Assembly (NCBI GenBank): GCA_021464245.1
Contig: JADCRB010000060.1
Location: 983,797 to 1,047,796 of the forward strand
Reading direction: 5' to 3'
DNA: 64,000 bases
Origin: Carallia brachiata
Lineage: Eukaryota > Streptophyta > Magnoliopsida > Malpighiales > Rhizophoraceae
The translations under genes and the position numbers were made by a program. Of the stretch, positions 23,801 through 35,765 are shown in pieces (the stretch's first letter is position 1; each line of letters starts with the position of its first letter). Below the pieces are notes generated by a model. It made no database searches and was not told the DNA's origin. It saw only the letters and a program-made list of their open reading frames with translations.

Positions 23801-25927
23801 GGTACAGAAGCCGATGTCTGGAGTATAGGTGTGATTGCATACATTTTGTTGTGTGGCAGCCGCCCGTTCTGGGCTCGAACTGAATCTGGGATCTTTCGGG
23901 CAGTTTTAAAAGCTGATCCAAGTTTTGATGAGGCCCCTTGGCCTTCTCTTTCTCGTGAGGCAAAAGACTTTGTTAAACGCCTGTTGAATAAAGATCCACG
24001 AAAAAGATTGACTGCTTCCCAAGCCCTAAGTCAGTATTTTGACTTCAGTAAAAATTCTTCTTCTTCTTCTTCTTTTTTCATTTTTTTTTTCCCCTCTTTC
24101 TGTTGGTAATCACAATAATTTGTTGCAGGTCATCCCTGGATTAAAGATTCTAGTGACGTAAAAGTGCCTCTGGATATATTAATATTTAAACTCATGAAGG
24201 CTTATATGCGTTCATCATCTCTTCGGAAAGCTGCTTTAAAGGTCAGTATTCACTGTACCAAGAAGATTATCTTTAAGTAGTGACGGTGTCAACATGAGTG
24301 TCAATAACAACAATTGTCCTAAAGCTTGATGCCACTATTCATGCACGTTGCTTCTGTAAATCCTTGTGTTGAGGAGTTCTAAATAATTGTTTGCTAAGAA
24401 AGTTGTATGAGTAGATTATCCTTACTGGAGCAATTGTCATAATTTATTTGTGTTGCATTTGAAAGCCTACTGTTAACATGGGAGAGTCTCACAATTGAAC
24501 TTTTAATTTCCTTGGATGTTCATTGATTGTTTTTTATTGAATACAGGCGTCATTGTATTTTTTTTGGCAAGATAAAAAAATTCTGATGGGATTAAGAATG
24601 CATCTTTTTGCTGAGATTTTGGCATAGCTACATTTTGTAAATTGAGTTTAATAATAGGTTTTTGCTTCTCTTATTTTGTATCTTCTGTGGAGAGAGGAGG
24701 TGTGCGATTGGTTGGAGAAGTGAAAAGTGTGTTTCACTAGAATAATTCCACCACCCACACCTGATTTCTTTTAGTTTTGGATGTTTTGCACTGCTTCTGT
24801 TTTGCTGCTTCAATTTGTTCTCCCAATAACTGTTTTTTGGACTCCTCCCCATCCCATGTGCTCACGGGGCCTGGGGGGTTTCTCATGATGAATTAGCCTT
24901 GGTTACGAATATTGATGGCTTGTTACTTCTATCCATTTGTTCTTGGTCCTTTATTGTTGCAGTTTCTTCTGCGTTTCACACTTGTTTGTCGGCATTGTGG
25001 CAGGCCTTGTCTAAGACATTGACTGCAGATGAACTCTTTTATTTGAAGGAGCAGTATGCACTGTTGGAGCCAAATAAAAATGGAACCATTAGCTTTGACA
25101 ATATCAAAGTGGTGGGTTTTGTCAGAATGTTGGATTTTCTCACCCATATTGCTGTGATTTATTCTTATTTTCCTCTTTGTTTAGGCTTTGATGAAACGTG
25201 CAACAGATGCTATGAAGGAATCACGCATCCCAGATTTTCTAGCATCTGTAGGTGCTTTTAGATAGTGACTTAATATAGTTCAATTGCATTTGAATTTGGA
25301 ATTGTAATACATGCTTGTTCCTGCATGTGGCAGCTCAATGCACTTCAATATAGAAGGATGGATTTTGAGGAATTTTGTGCAGCTGCATTGAGTGTCCATC
25401 AGCTAGAGGCTCTAGATCGGTGGGAACAACATGCTCGTTGTGCCTATGAACTTTTCGAGAAGGATGGAAATAGAGCCATTATCATTGAGGAGTTGGCATC
25501 GGTAGGTTGATTGCTTTTTCTTTGATGTAAAGAGATAACATATCATGGGCATGTGGCAGCATTGTTTATCTCAACATATAGTAGTTGGGAAATTTTGAAT
25601 AATTAGATTTAGTTTAGCGTTTTGCAAGAAAAGCTGGCCATTATTTAGCTATGAACCTCCAATCTTTAACATACTTTGTCTTATGTATGCTACTTGTGTC
25701 ATTGTTTCCAACTTGTACAGTTGCTCTATTCTTAACAAATTGATCCGGTATGTCATGAAAACGTGCTGATCACTGGCTTTTTGCAGGAACTTGGTCTCAG
25801 CCCTTCTGTCCCTGTACACGCTGTTCTCCATGACTGGATTAGGCATACTGACGGAAAGTTGAGTTTCCTTGGTTTTGTAAAATTGTTGCATGGCCCATCC
25901 AGCCGAAACATTCCGAAAGTTCAATAG
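20835..25927 (+). CDS. CRK: CDPK-related protein kinase (CRK), complete, 11 exons
   Basis: Exons: 20835-21497, 22284-22414, 22560-22601, 22798-22906, 23568-23646, 23733-24029, 24129-24241, 25004-25111, 25185-25247, 25334-25501, 25787-25927. All introns are GT-AG and phases join, giving 637 residues. The start chosen is MGIC, an N-myristoylation/palmitoylation context that places the kinase at membranes; an upstream in-frame ATG at 20,808 lacks it. Residues 1-180 are a Ser/Pro/Ala-rich disordered tail. The kinase spans about 183-445: glycine loop VGRGHFG, Lys215 in VAVK, HRDLKPEN (Asp311), DFG (Asp332). The C-terminal calmodulin-like part has degenerate EF-hands ([25 protein letters not shown]), the family hallmark that separates CRKs from calcium-binding CDPKs. 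Exon 1 is much GC-richer than the rest. Substrates are not inferable. Confidence 0.95.
22921..22956 (+). repeat. CT repeat plus C14 run in CRK intron 4
   Basis: CTCTCTCT... followed by an uninterrupted run of about 14 C, starting 15 bp after the exon 4 donor. It is unusual for its length of pure C and prone to sequencing error; no splice site depends on it. Confidence 0.8.
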
Positions 25928-26009
25928 AAGTTTTGACATTGACATATAAATGAATCGAAGACGAGACGTAGTTGTTGCCATTAAGCTGTTTTCACCCGAT
26001 TTCTTCTCA

Positions 26010-26015
26010 CCAATA
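26010..26015 (+). terminator. Possible CRK polyadenylation signal
   Basis: AATAAA 85 bp after the CRK stop codon. Plant poly(A) signals are loose, and non-repetitive sequence continues to about 26,500, so a longer 3' UTR is possible. Confidence 0.35.
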
Positions 26016-26499
26016 AAAGAAATTGGGTGAGAAGGAACTTATAAAGATGGAGGATTTCCAGGCCAGAATATAAAGGCAGTAGTTACCGATGTAAGCCTGT
26101 AACTGTGGTTCAGGAAGAAGTCAGTCTGGAACTCATATTCATGTTTTGGCACAGCCCTGTGTATGCTTAGGACTAGGAATTATGATAAATCCTTTGTGCA
26201 CTTGAAGCGTCTCCAGGCACTTAGGTTCGCTGTTGTAAAGCTGTAGTTACATGCATTTAGTTCTCAGGTGAGGATATTCTTAGCAAGCAGCAGACACAGA
26301 TGTTTAGTTTGCTGCGCAGCCTGGACTGGTCCGAGGACCAGCTATCGAATTTCTGATTTCTGCGTTTACTTCGTTCAGTCAACAATTCTGGAAGTGCTGA
26401 GCAGTGATTGTTCTTAATTGATAAATTTTTATGGGGCCTAACCTTTCGGATGGTCTACATAATCTGTACATTTTACAGAGTCTTTTCACTCCATAATGT

Positions 26500-28640
26500 T
26501 ATGGCATGGGTAAGGTTTTCAAAATGGATCTTACTTAAAATTAATTTATAATGTTAGGATCGGATTGAAAATCTGGTCGTAAAATTGGAAAATTTTATTA
26601 AAAGTAAAGAAAAATAAAAATTAAGTAATTCTAAATATATATTATTTACAATTAAATATTTTATACATATTAGTTCAATAATAATAATAAAATTATAATA
26701 TTTTATTCTTAATAAGAGAAAAATAATTTATATTTCTTTATAATTGTTGGAAAATAATTATTTTTTAAATTAGTTTTTTTTTGTATTTAATTACTTTGCT
26801 TATATTTAATATTTAAATTTAAAATAAAAACAAAATTTTATAATTTTTTTATTATAAATAAGGTGAATAAAAACTTATAATAAAGAAAATGAAAATCGTA
26901 AGAGCAGATTAGAATTTTACAGATCCTATAATTTGGATCAAGAATTTACTAATATCTTATTTAAAAAAAAAAATTATTACGATCTGGATCGTTGGTTTCA
27001 TGTATAATCATAAAATCGTAAGATCTCACGATCCAAATCGAGATTTTAACAATCTTAAGCATGGGCTCCATTAAGGTTAGGACCGTGTGAGAGAGGGGAA
27101 AAACTTCTTTTTTTCCTAAAAAATTTAGAAGTAAGTATGAGGAGATATAAATTATTAAATAATTAAATTTATTTAAAAAATAATAAATTATTAAATCATA
27201 TTGTTTTTTATTGTTTAAACGTAATTTTATCATTTTACTTTCTAAAGAGTGGAATACAGGCTGATTGGTCGTATCAAACTTGGGTTGTAGTAACAGAAGA
27301 TTCCATCGTCAGTTTCCGTGACATACAGAGACAAGTGGATGGAGCACGCAAGGCTCACGCTGTCTTCTTCATTGCGATGTCATGAACTAAAATTCATCGA
27401 AATGATGCAGAAAAAACAACAAAACAGATGGCTTGTACGAATTGTCTGCCCCTGATTTGACGCAAGGCTTTTTTGATACGGCCTAGCGGCCACTGGCTAC
27501 TCCACTCCCCAGCGAGACCTTTAAGAATGGAACCCTTTCACATATATGATACCAATTGAGGCTAGCCAATGTCGGGGAATATCTGTACGGACGCCTGTCA
27601 GGGATATTTATATGGTATCTTACAGCATATTTTATATTATATAAATAATATTTTATAAATCGTATAAGAGATGTATAAATAATTATACAAAATATTTATC
27701 ATTAACACTATCGCTGATTTCACGTCAAAAAAAAATTATACAAAACGTGAAAATTTCTTATGCATAGTATAATGAGTTTTAGTGTAGTACAAAATAGTTT
27801 GTATATTTTAAATCATTTGTGTTAAAGAACATGAATCCATGTAGTCAAAGTTAACTAAGATACACTCAAGTTAAATAATACCATTGTGGCTCCTGCCTTT
27901 TACAATTCACCAATTTTTTATTTGTTTTTTTTTTTTTTTTGCATTTTTTTGGGAATATCTTTTGGGACGGCATTCTTCTTCTTCTTCTTCATTTTGATTA
28001 ATCCTTCGAGTCAATGCTAAATTGTGCAAAATGCATATTCTGCATAAGTGCATATACATAGACCCGACCACTGGGTCAATTTGGCCGTCAAAAGAATAAG
28101 ATTGATTGTGTAAAGAATAAGATTGATTGTGTAGTAAATGTAGTAAAAGACACGTAAGAGACAACCAGTCTATTTAACGATTCATATATTTTTTTTTTTC
28201 AATTTAAAAGTTATTTTGCTGAATTATGTGACATAAGTGCCTACTGTTTTATTTTTTTAATTTAATAATTCTTTTATCAAATTATGCGACATCAGCGTAT
28301 GCTCTCACTTCGTAGCCTAGCAAATTTTTTCCAAACAAAATATGATTGCCTTTAGTTAATTTTAGAGACAGGAAGCGGGATCCATGCTTCTATTCTCTTC
28401 TGAATTACCAATTTTCTTTTGGGTGCCATGAGTGTCCCACAGAGAAAGCGCAAAAAACAAAGGTTCAGAAATTCGCCAAGTACGCCTTAGCTTTGTGTCC
28501 TAGATTTGAACACGAAGACATCCAATAAACCATGCAACCTACCCAACTTAAAGCTATGCCAAAATCAACTGATAATGACATTGATGCACTATTTATATTA
28601 CAACATGTAATATCACATATTACTAGCACGTGATTTCCCC
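26500..28640. other. AT-rich intergenic region between CRK and SDR gene
   Basis: A probable fold-back at about 26,555-27,060: GGATCGGATTGAAAATCTGG near its left and ATCTCACGATCCAAATCGAG near its right are loosely inverted, with an AT-rich middle. A less AT-rich, unrecognised piece lies at 27,250-27,620. No gene is supported. Confidence 0.4.
28090..28133. repeat. Two-copy 21-bp tandem repeat
   Basis: AAGAATAAGATTGATTGTGT plus one base occurs twice in direct succession, followed by a partial GTAGTAAAT repeat. It is a small local duplication. Confidence 0.8.
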
Positions 28641-28675
28641 ACAATCTTAGAGGGATCGGTCTTAAAACTTTTCAT

Positions 28676-28880
28676 GGTTTTTAACGTAGTTCTAAATGTT
28701 TTGTATATTTCAATTTAGTCATAAACATTGTCATTAGAGTTTAATAAAATCAATCTGTGAAGGATTTTGGTCAATGACAGTTATTAATTGGATTTAATCA
28801 AAATAGAATGACAACGTTTAGAACTAAATTGAGATGGACAAAACGTTTAGGATTATATTAAAAAAAAAAAAAAAAACCTC
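28676..28880. repeat. Fold-back element next to the SDR stop codon
   Basis: The left arm (TTTTTAACGTAGTTCTAAAT, TTTCAATTTAGTC, AAACATTGTCATT) is answered on the right by inverted GAATGACAACGTTTAG, AACTAAATTGAGATGG and AAAACGTTTAGGAT; arms are about 60 bp. It ends in a run of about 18 A, 80 bp beyond the SDR stop, so it may lie in or just past the transcript's 3' end. Confidence 0.65.
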
Positions 28881-28963
28881 AGATGTTTAGGTCCAAAAAA
28901 TATCATTATCTCCAATCTTAGACGATAAAAGAGAGCAAAAAACGGAAATGATTGTGAATGGGA

Positions 28964-31830
28964 CTAGCAGAATTTGGGGTGAAGGATGGGGTTGGAGTTG
29001 GATGGACGGAGGTCCAACTCCTGGGTCCAAGCCGAACGGTCTTGAACATGCAAATGCCAGAACGTTTGAGCCAGCGAGTCTGGGTCCATGATCTCTCCAC
29101 CTCCACCTACAGCCTGTTGCTGTTGTTGCTGCTGCCCTGTCGACTTCCTCTGTGAGCTCGATGGTTCCCTGCGGCTTGACAAATTTCATTCATTAAATAC
29201 CTCATCTTCATTCTTCATTTAGATAGACTGCCTTTTAGAAATGAATCCCGAAATCCCAGCCCCTCATTAGCGAATAAGGGTTTTATTATGAGCACTGTTG
29301 CATTTTGGATAAGAAATTATTGAATCCAATTAGTTGTATTTGATGTGCAATCAAGTGAATTTCAAGTGTAATTAAAAAGAAAAAAAAAATTACTATAATT
29401 TTTTGTAAATAAAATTCACTTGGTTGCACATCAAATTCAATCAATTGTATTTTGGATAACAGTTAACAGTTTTTTTTTTCTGAAAGTGTAACTTTTTTCT
29501 TTATTATATATGTATGGATGCAAAGTTTTGTCTCCACAAAAAATACACGCGGGTGAGGTGATACTATTACCATGGTTTATTAATTGTATCAGACTGTAAA
29601 TGTTCATCTAACGATTATGACAACGTGATATGATACTTTTTTTAAATTCGTATCTAAATTGCATCAATACCTACATTCACGTAACATTTTCTCAGGAAAA
29701 AAAAATCTCTCTTTCCCCAGTATCCACAATATGAAAATTTCTTGCATTATTAGTACTAATTTTTTTTCAAATGAGAAGCATGACGTCAGATTCTCTGTGA
29801 TGGAAGAAGATGCATCTTATCTAGACTATCTGGTTATATACTTATATGTATGGATGAAAGAGAGCTGACCTTGGTGGGCCAATTATCCCATCGATGATTA
29901 GATGTGCTACGTGGACACCCAGAGGTTGGAACTCCCTGGCTAGGCATTGTGATAGAGCTCTCAGAGCAAACTTTCCACAGCCTGTGTTTTTTTTTTTTTT
30001 TTGCCAAAAAATTCAAAAATAAATAAATAAATAAATGAACATTGTTATATTTTCAGACAGAATATTGTCCGATATGCTGTCTTAATGCAACTGATTGATT
30101 TTGTTTGCAATCGTCTCGATTTCAAGTATAACTAATAAGAAGAAAAAAATTACTATTATTTATTTGCATATGAAATTTAATTAATTACATAAAATTCAGT
30201 CAGTTGCATTCGAATAATATTTTATTTTTTTTTTCAGCAAATGTAACTTTTTCCAAAATAAAGAATCACGTATGTCAGGTAGCTAGATTTATCCATATAA
30301 ATCCATACACGTATATAAAAGCAATGATGGAGATTCTCCAAAGTGGAATAATTTTTCCAGATTCCATTTGGATTCAAGACGCAGCAGAGCTGTTTTCTTA
30401 CATAGTTCAGATAAGCCAGCAATGCCGTTTAAAGAACCTGCAAACCAGTGAACAGGATCGTCCCTTTTCCTCTTTCCACCATGCCTGGAAGAACCTGTTT
30501 TGCATCAAAGCTCCCCTCAGGTAATTTCAGGAAGGAAAATACTAATTAAAACACTTATGTAGGACATGAGACACGAGATGAGATGCGTGTACCAATCACA
30601 TTTTGCTTGTTGCTACAAATTAATTAAATTAAAAGTACGACAAATTATTTTGATGTCCTCCCTAACCTTGTGTTTGGGAAAAATGTAAGGGGAGGGATAT
30701 GAGAGGAATAATATAAAAAGAAGAATGTATTTATCTTTTTTATATTTAAAAAGTGTAATGTAAGAAAAAAAGTTAAAAATATTTTTATTTGAAAATGAAT
30801 AGAAAAAAGAAGAAAGAAAATAATATATTAGAGTACCAAATTCACCCTTAAAAAGTAAAACTGCAAATGTAAAAAAAAAAAAAAATTGTAACTTAAAAAA
30901 TAAAACCAAAATAAAATAAAAGTGGCCGGCTGGCCTTTGGCCTAGGGTTCCACCCAAATCACCCCAAATTTGGGGGGATTGGGTTTTGGTAATCTGGGCC
31001 CCATTATTTTTGTTTTTTTCTTCTCCCCCCCCCAAACAACATCACATTTCTATTCCATCCCCTACTTCTTCCACTTACAGGGAATCCCTCCAAGTCATGC
31101 TTCCCAAACAAAGGGTAAGTGTCTTGTACTTCGCAAGTGCTTTAATAAGTGTTGTTACGTAGTGGTGCTCTCGATAGAAAGGTTACCTGTTGGGCGCAAA
31201 GGAAGGCACCGACGGAGGAGACTGCAAGGGACTTCTCGAAGGAGTCGATGGGAATATCAGTGAAGCTAGTGGGATAAGAAGAGATTGGTTGATATGCATT
31301 GTAGACAAGAACTTCTACAAAACCAAGTGAAAGAACCCCTTCAAATGCCTCTCTCACACTTCTTGAATCCGAGCAGTCTATTCTGATTGCAAACACCTGA
31401 GCCTTCTCTTCCCTTGCTATCTCATCTGCAAATCTCGACAATCTCCCTGCAAAAGCTGTCTCGCTATTACCCTTTTCACAATTTTCAGGAAAACCAATTG
31501 GGAAGATGCTAAAAAGAGCCAACTTAGAGCCCAATAAATTTTCTGATGAAAAAAAAATTGAAAATTTTTTGTTTCAGAATTAGAATCTATCTGTCAATCC
31601 TGATTAGACATAATCAAAGAATAATCTTATTCTTCAATCTCCTGGCAAGGAAAAAAAAACAACTCGGAAACAGAAGAAAAGGGATAGCTACCTAAGTCAC
31701 GGGCAAGAATGGCTACCGTATAACCTTCATGGGCGAATTTGCGGGCAATGGATCTGCCGAGATTTGGCCCCACGCCTACGATGGCGGCGATGCCTTTGGT
31801 GGGGATGGAGCTGCCCATGTTCCGCATCAT
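28964..31830 (-). CDS. Short-chain dehydrogenase/reductase-like gene, 5 exons, one frameshift
   Basis: Exons (minus): 31830-31692, 31446-31187, 30494-30402, 29981-29870, 29168-28964; all GT-AG. The product would be about 269 residues with a Rossmann fold: VGVGPNLG at 18-25 replaces the usual TGxxxGxG, VYNAYQP at 94-100 stands for the NNAG region, then VLPGMVERGKGTILFTG, SLNGIAGLSELC, CGKFALRALSQCLAREFQPL, and a Gln-rich tail ending QDRSAWTQELDLRPS. The position four before the active-site-like Lys is Leu, not the catalytic Tyr of classical SDRs, so its chemistry is uncertain. In exon 3, near 30,434-30,446, the frame slips after ILFTG (exon is 93 bp; phases need 94) and meets a stop. Downstream exons keep frame and splice sites, which favours an assembly indel or a recent null allele over old decay. 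The start may be either of two adjacent Met codons. Confidence 0.85.
29300..29472. repeat. Small palindromic MITE, copy J (in SDR intron 4)
   Basis: Inverted arms: TTTGATGTGCAATCAAGTGA on the left, TCACTTGGTTGCACATCAAA on the right, extended outward by CAATTAGTTGTA / TCAATCAATTG and outer GCATTTTGGATAA / GTATTTTGGATAA. It shares arm sequence with copies K and L. Confidence 0.6.
30083..30215. repeat. Small palindromic MITE, copy K (in SDR intron 3)
   Basis: Termini GCAACTGATTGATTTTG and AAAATTCAGTCAGTTGC are inverted. Inside, ATTTCAAGTATAACTAATAAG is followed by A-rich sequence and ATTACTATTATTTATTTGCA. The same order of words occurs in copy J and, inverted, in copy L. Confidence 0.65.
30655..31085. 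other. Low-complexity SDR intron 2 sequence
   Basis: A-rich and then G/C-run-rich intron sequence (AAAAAAAA runs, then CCCCAAATTTGGGGGG and CCCCCCCCC). GTGTTTGGGAAAAATGTAAG at about 30,670 resembles the edge of the GTTTGG-type MITEs elsewhere in the window. No exon is hidden here: exon 2 joins exon 3 directly in frame. Confidence 0.4.
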
Positions 31831-32287
31831 GGAAGAAGCCTACGACACGAACTTGTTTTTGAGCTGGAAATTTTGAGGTTAATTAGATTCTTGCAAGAAT
31901 CAACACAGCAGAAAAAATTGTTTTAATTTGTTTGTAGTGCTCAAAGCCCCTGATTGAACTACGAGAAAGCTGAGATTTTTATTGTAGAAATTGGAGATGA
32001 AGGGATGGTACTGATGCAACAGTTGTTTTGTTGCTGTCCAAGTCTTTGCCTCCTCAGCGTGGGGCATTTTGTCTTCAACTACTTTCTCCTTACTCTTATA
32101 CTCTTTGCCTGTTGCCTTCTTTTTTTATACGGGAGAAGAGAGCTGGTTAATTAATATTATGTTGCAAAGTAGTTGGAAGATTGATCTTTACTTTTTTTTT
32201 TTTTTTTTTTTAATATGAGTTTTGACCTTCATTTAAAAAAAGACAAGAAAAGAAAGATGGGCGTAGGTGAGTAGATAGGGTAAAAAA

Positions 32288-32467
32288 GAGTAATACTAAA
32301 TATATCGAAAATCGTGTCATAAAATATTTTGAAATATATAATTATAAAAAAATTATTAATTTTTTTAAAATCGTTAAATTAAAAAAGGAAATAAATTAAC
32401 GATTTTTTTATAGTTATATATTTCAAAATATTTTATGACATAATTTTTAAGATATTTAGTATTATTC
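32288..32467. repeat. 180-bp MITE with about 66-bp terminal inverted repeats
   Basis: The left end AGTAATACTAAATATATCG and the right end GATATTTAGTATTATT are inverted. The match continues through TGTCATAAAATATTTTGAAA and ATTATAAAAAAAT for about 66 bp at high identity, leaving only a short AT-rich loop. It is the best-preserved fold-back in the window. Confidence 0.8.
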
Positions 32468-32469
32468 AT

Positions 32470-34790
32470 GTAAAAAATTGTGTCATATAGAGTCTACACA
32501 TTGCACAATCATAAATATTTTATCACAAATTCAATCTTTCCATGCATGAATACAGTTAATAATAAAAATTAAAAATATATAAACAAATAATATAATAGAC
32601 ATTGTCAAAAAAAAATAATATAATATAGACTCGTCTGTTCTGTCCATATATTGATGGCCTTTATATAACTCCTTGATGAGTAGTGACTGGTGAGAATTTA
32701 GGGTAATAGTAGTAATTTATGCCTCCTCTACAACAGTTTGCCAAGTTGCCAAGTTGATGGAACCATCCACGGAGCAGTGCTTAGATGGTAACGAGACTTA
32801 AATTTTCCTGTACCCGTATAGTTGGCAGAGGAATTCTGTCATCGACTTGGCAAAGAAAAAGGTACTACGCAGATTTAAGGTGCTATGTAGATAAAGCTAA
32901 CACATTAATGGCCCCGTACCAGCTCACTTCACGAAGGAGAATGCTGAGATTACAAATTTACAATTGTTAGGCAATTAATGGCAGTAACTGTGTAGGCCCA
33001 GTTATATGCACAGCAGTACAGGCAAATCATCTACTTCTTTCTTTGCACAAAAAAAAAAAAAAAAAAGAAAGAAACAAAACAAAACATGTACTTCCTTGCT
33101 CTAAACTGCTCCCTTAGTTCAACCCGCCCTCTCTAAAATCTTGTTGTCGTTCCATGTTTGTGGCACGCCCATCAGCAATTTTTTCTTGCTTTTTTTTTTT
33201 CCTCGTTTGCAAAAAAATTCTCCATTATACATACACACAAAAAATGAGAAATTTACATTTAACCTATTTTATTTTAGACTCAATAATATTAATAAATAAT
33301 TCTATCCAAAAGTTTAAACTCTAATACACTTCCTTCTCAAAAATTCAACATGACCATTTTGTTATAAAACTCTGATATAATGTCAACGAACCATTCCACC
33401 ATAAAGCTGATTCACAATTTGAATTTAAAATGTAACAAAAAAAACATCCTAATATCTTGAGTGCATTAACAATTAGTCTGCTCTGTTAAGAATCCATTAA
33501 TAAAAGTTGGAAATAATTACAAAAATTATTATATCCTAGAGAGACTAAATTACTTTTAACTTGTAAAGAGAGAAAAAAACCTTTGTGAGACTGAATTTCA
33601 GAGTTTAATTATTTTTTGTATTTTTTTATAATGGTATTGCTATCGAGAATTTAGCCCGAAAAAATGTTTTTTTTTAATGTTTTTTTGCGGCTTATTAAAA
33701 TTTAAAGCTACCCTTTTTGAGCACTACAAACTTTGGTAAAAGAAAAAGTAAATGCCTGACAAAAAAAAAAAAAAAAAAAAGAAAGAATAGTAAATGCATT
33801 TTTTAACTATTTCCCTTCTGTTTGACAATTGATTTTAAGACATGGTCTCACTTGTGTTATTAATTTGAAATGCTGAGCGTGAATCGTTACAGGACCTGAA
33901 CAAATGTGTATTAGATATAAATTTCCCAAGAAGTATCTGAAGTAATTTAGAGTACCTAGCTAACGTTTACCAAACTAAATTTACCTCCAAAACAAAATTT
34001 TCATGAAGATTATTTTTACGCTGAGATTAAGAGTTTCTTGAGTTTTTTAATGGTGAGATTCTTAAAATTTTGACTAGTCATAATTTGACTTTAATTGAAA
34101 ATCAAGACCATGAGGGAGCAGTACTTAACAAAAACACACAGTGAACTTTGGCAAATGACGACTTCTAAACTCAAGATTTTTTCCCGGGGAAGGTGGGGTT
34201 GGACCAAATAATTTGGCAATGACATGATTGGCACATATAATTGAACTTAATGGTGATATCATTACTATCAAATCTCAAGGCCCACAGTTTTTTCTTTCTT
34301 TCTTATTTACTTTGTTCTCTTGTTTACTAAGCCTTCTCTTTTCCCCTAAGAAACGTACACATTTGACAACGAATCCATGAAACTTTAAAGATTGTGGTCC
34401 AGGGAAAGTAAAGTCTCTATGATTTAATCATTTAGCATGGGACCAGAATATTAAAGTCTCATCTCCCGACTCTTCCTGAGATTCTGCTCAAGTCATCAGT
34501 GGCCCCTGTTATTTATTTAGTGCATTACATGATTCTAGACTTCTCTAGCGTAAGTGGTCAGATTATCTTGAATTCCTGTTTAGTTCAAACCGAATTTCAC
34601 TTTCACTTCCTGACCTGATCCATCAACATTCACACTTCATGTTGATTTGCATCTCAGGTTCAGGTTATATAACATAGTACTATTACATAACTCACTCTTA
34701 ACGAAAATACATGTGGACACTCGATTTATCTAATAGTATCTAATAATTTTTTTTTATAATTTATCGATCAATAATACATATCATTTTATA
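32470..34790. other. AT-rich intergenic region
   Basis: No gene supported. There are poly-A runs near 33,050 and 33,765. The piece at 32,700-33,000 is less AT-rich and contains a short open frame of no recognisable family. Confidence 0.5.
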
Positions 34791-34794
34791 CATA

Positions 34795-35765
34795 CTTGTG
34801 TCTCAATAAAAGTGAGTCACCCATTTTTATGTAGTATGAAAACGTAGATGTAAATTGTTTTGATGTAGGACAAACGTGAATGAAATAACAATATCATAAT
34901 TATTAATTGCACATTTTTTAAGTTGTTCAATTCTTCAACATATCTAATGGTGAAAACTATAAATGTGCCTTTGCCTAAAAAAAAAAAAAAAAAAACTATA
35001 AATGTGCAATCGAAAAATTATGATAGTACCACCTTACTTTCGTCTAGACAATCCCAACGGTGCTGCTTGTCGAACAATGCGACGGTTCCGACCCCCATCA
35101 TTTTCCTAATATTTTGTTGTTCAAATTTTTCTACTTTGCTTTTTGACTTTGGTGTAAATATTGGGTTAAAGTCGCCCATCGAAAAAATGAAAAAAGAAAT
35201 AATAATTTCAATGTGACAATCACTGCAAAATCATAGATTCATCCTAATTGCTCCAATTAGATCCACTAAAGGAAGGGGATAAGTCATTTTTAAATCATAA
35301 ACCCTTGAAATTTTTACACTTAAGTCTTACCCTTTGTTGAGCTTTTAAATTAATTCTAAATTGTTTGTTTTTATTTTATATGAGTCATTTTTCAAATAGT
35401 AATTGATCATACGTCTATATACATGTTTCATTGAATTTTTTTTTTTCTCTCACATAAAAAAAGATATATTTTAAATTTTTGTAACGAGAATTTACAGTAT
35501 TTTTCTTTTAACGTCTTTAATAAAATATATACGTAAATTAATTTATATATTTTTGGAGAGACCATAAAGGATAAATATTGAAAGGGAATAAAATAAAAAT
35601 GATTATGGGTAGTGTACGGTCGTTTTCATAACATTCCTAATCAACATTAATTACGTCTATCAAGGCAAATCCCAAATGCTGTAAAGAAAATAAGGTGAAG
35701 ACAGGCAAAGCCTTTTATCTCATTCTGCCCTTTGAGAGTCCAAGTAGCCGTATAATGCACTGGTT
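34795..35765. repeat. Tandem duplication, unit 1
   Basis: A non-coding unit of about 0.97 kb sharing ordered blocks with unit 2: ATTGTTTTGATGT, AATTATGATAGTAC, GACAATCCCAAC, CCATCATTTTCCTAATATTT (as CTATCATTTTCC in unit 2), TTAAAGTCGCCCATCG, GGGTAGTGTACGGTCGTTTT, AAAGCCTTTTATCTCATTCT. It contains an A19 run near 34,978. Confidence 0.8.

Noticed and set aside
30613..31035. A 140-codon minus-strand frame with many Phe/Tyr
   Set aside because: It is A/T-run sequence in SDR intron 2; the flanking exons join directly in frame, so it is not coding.
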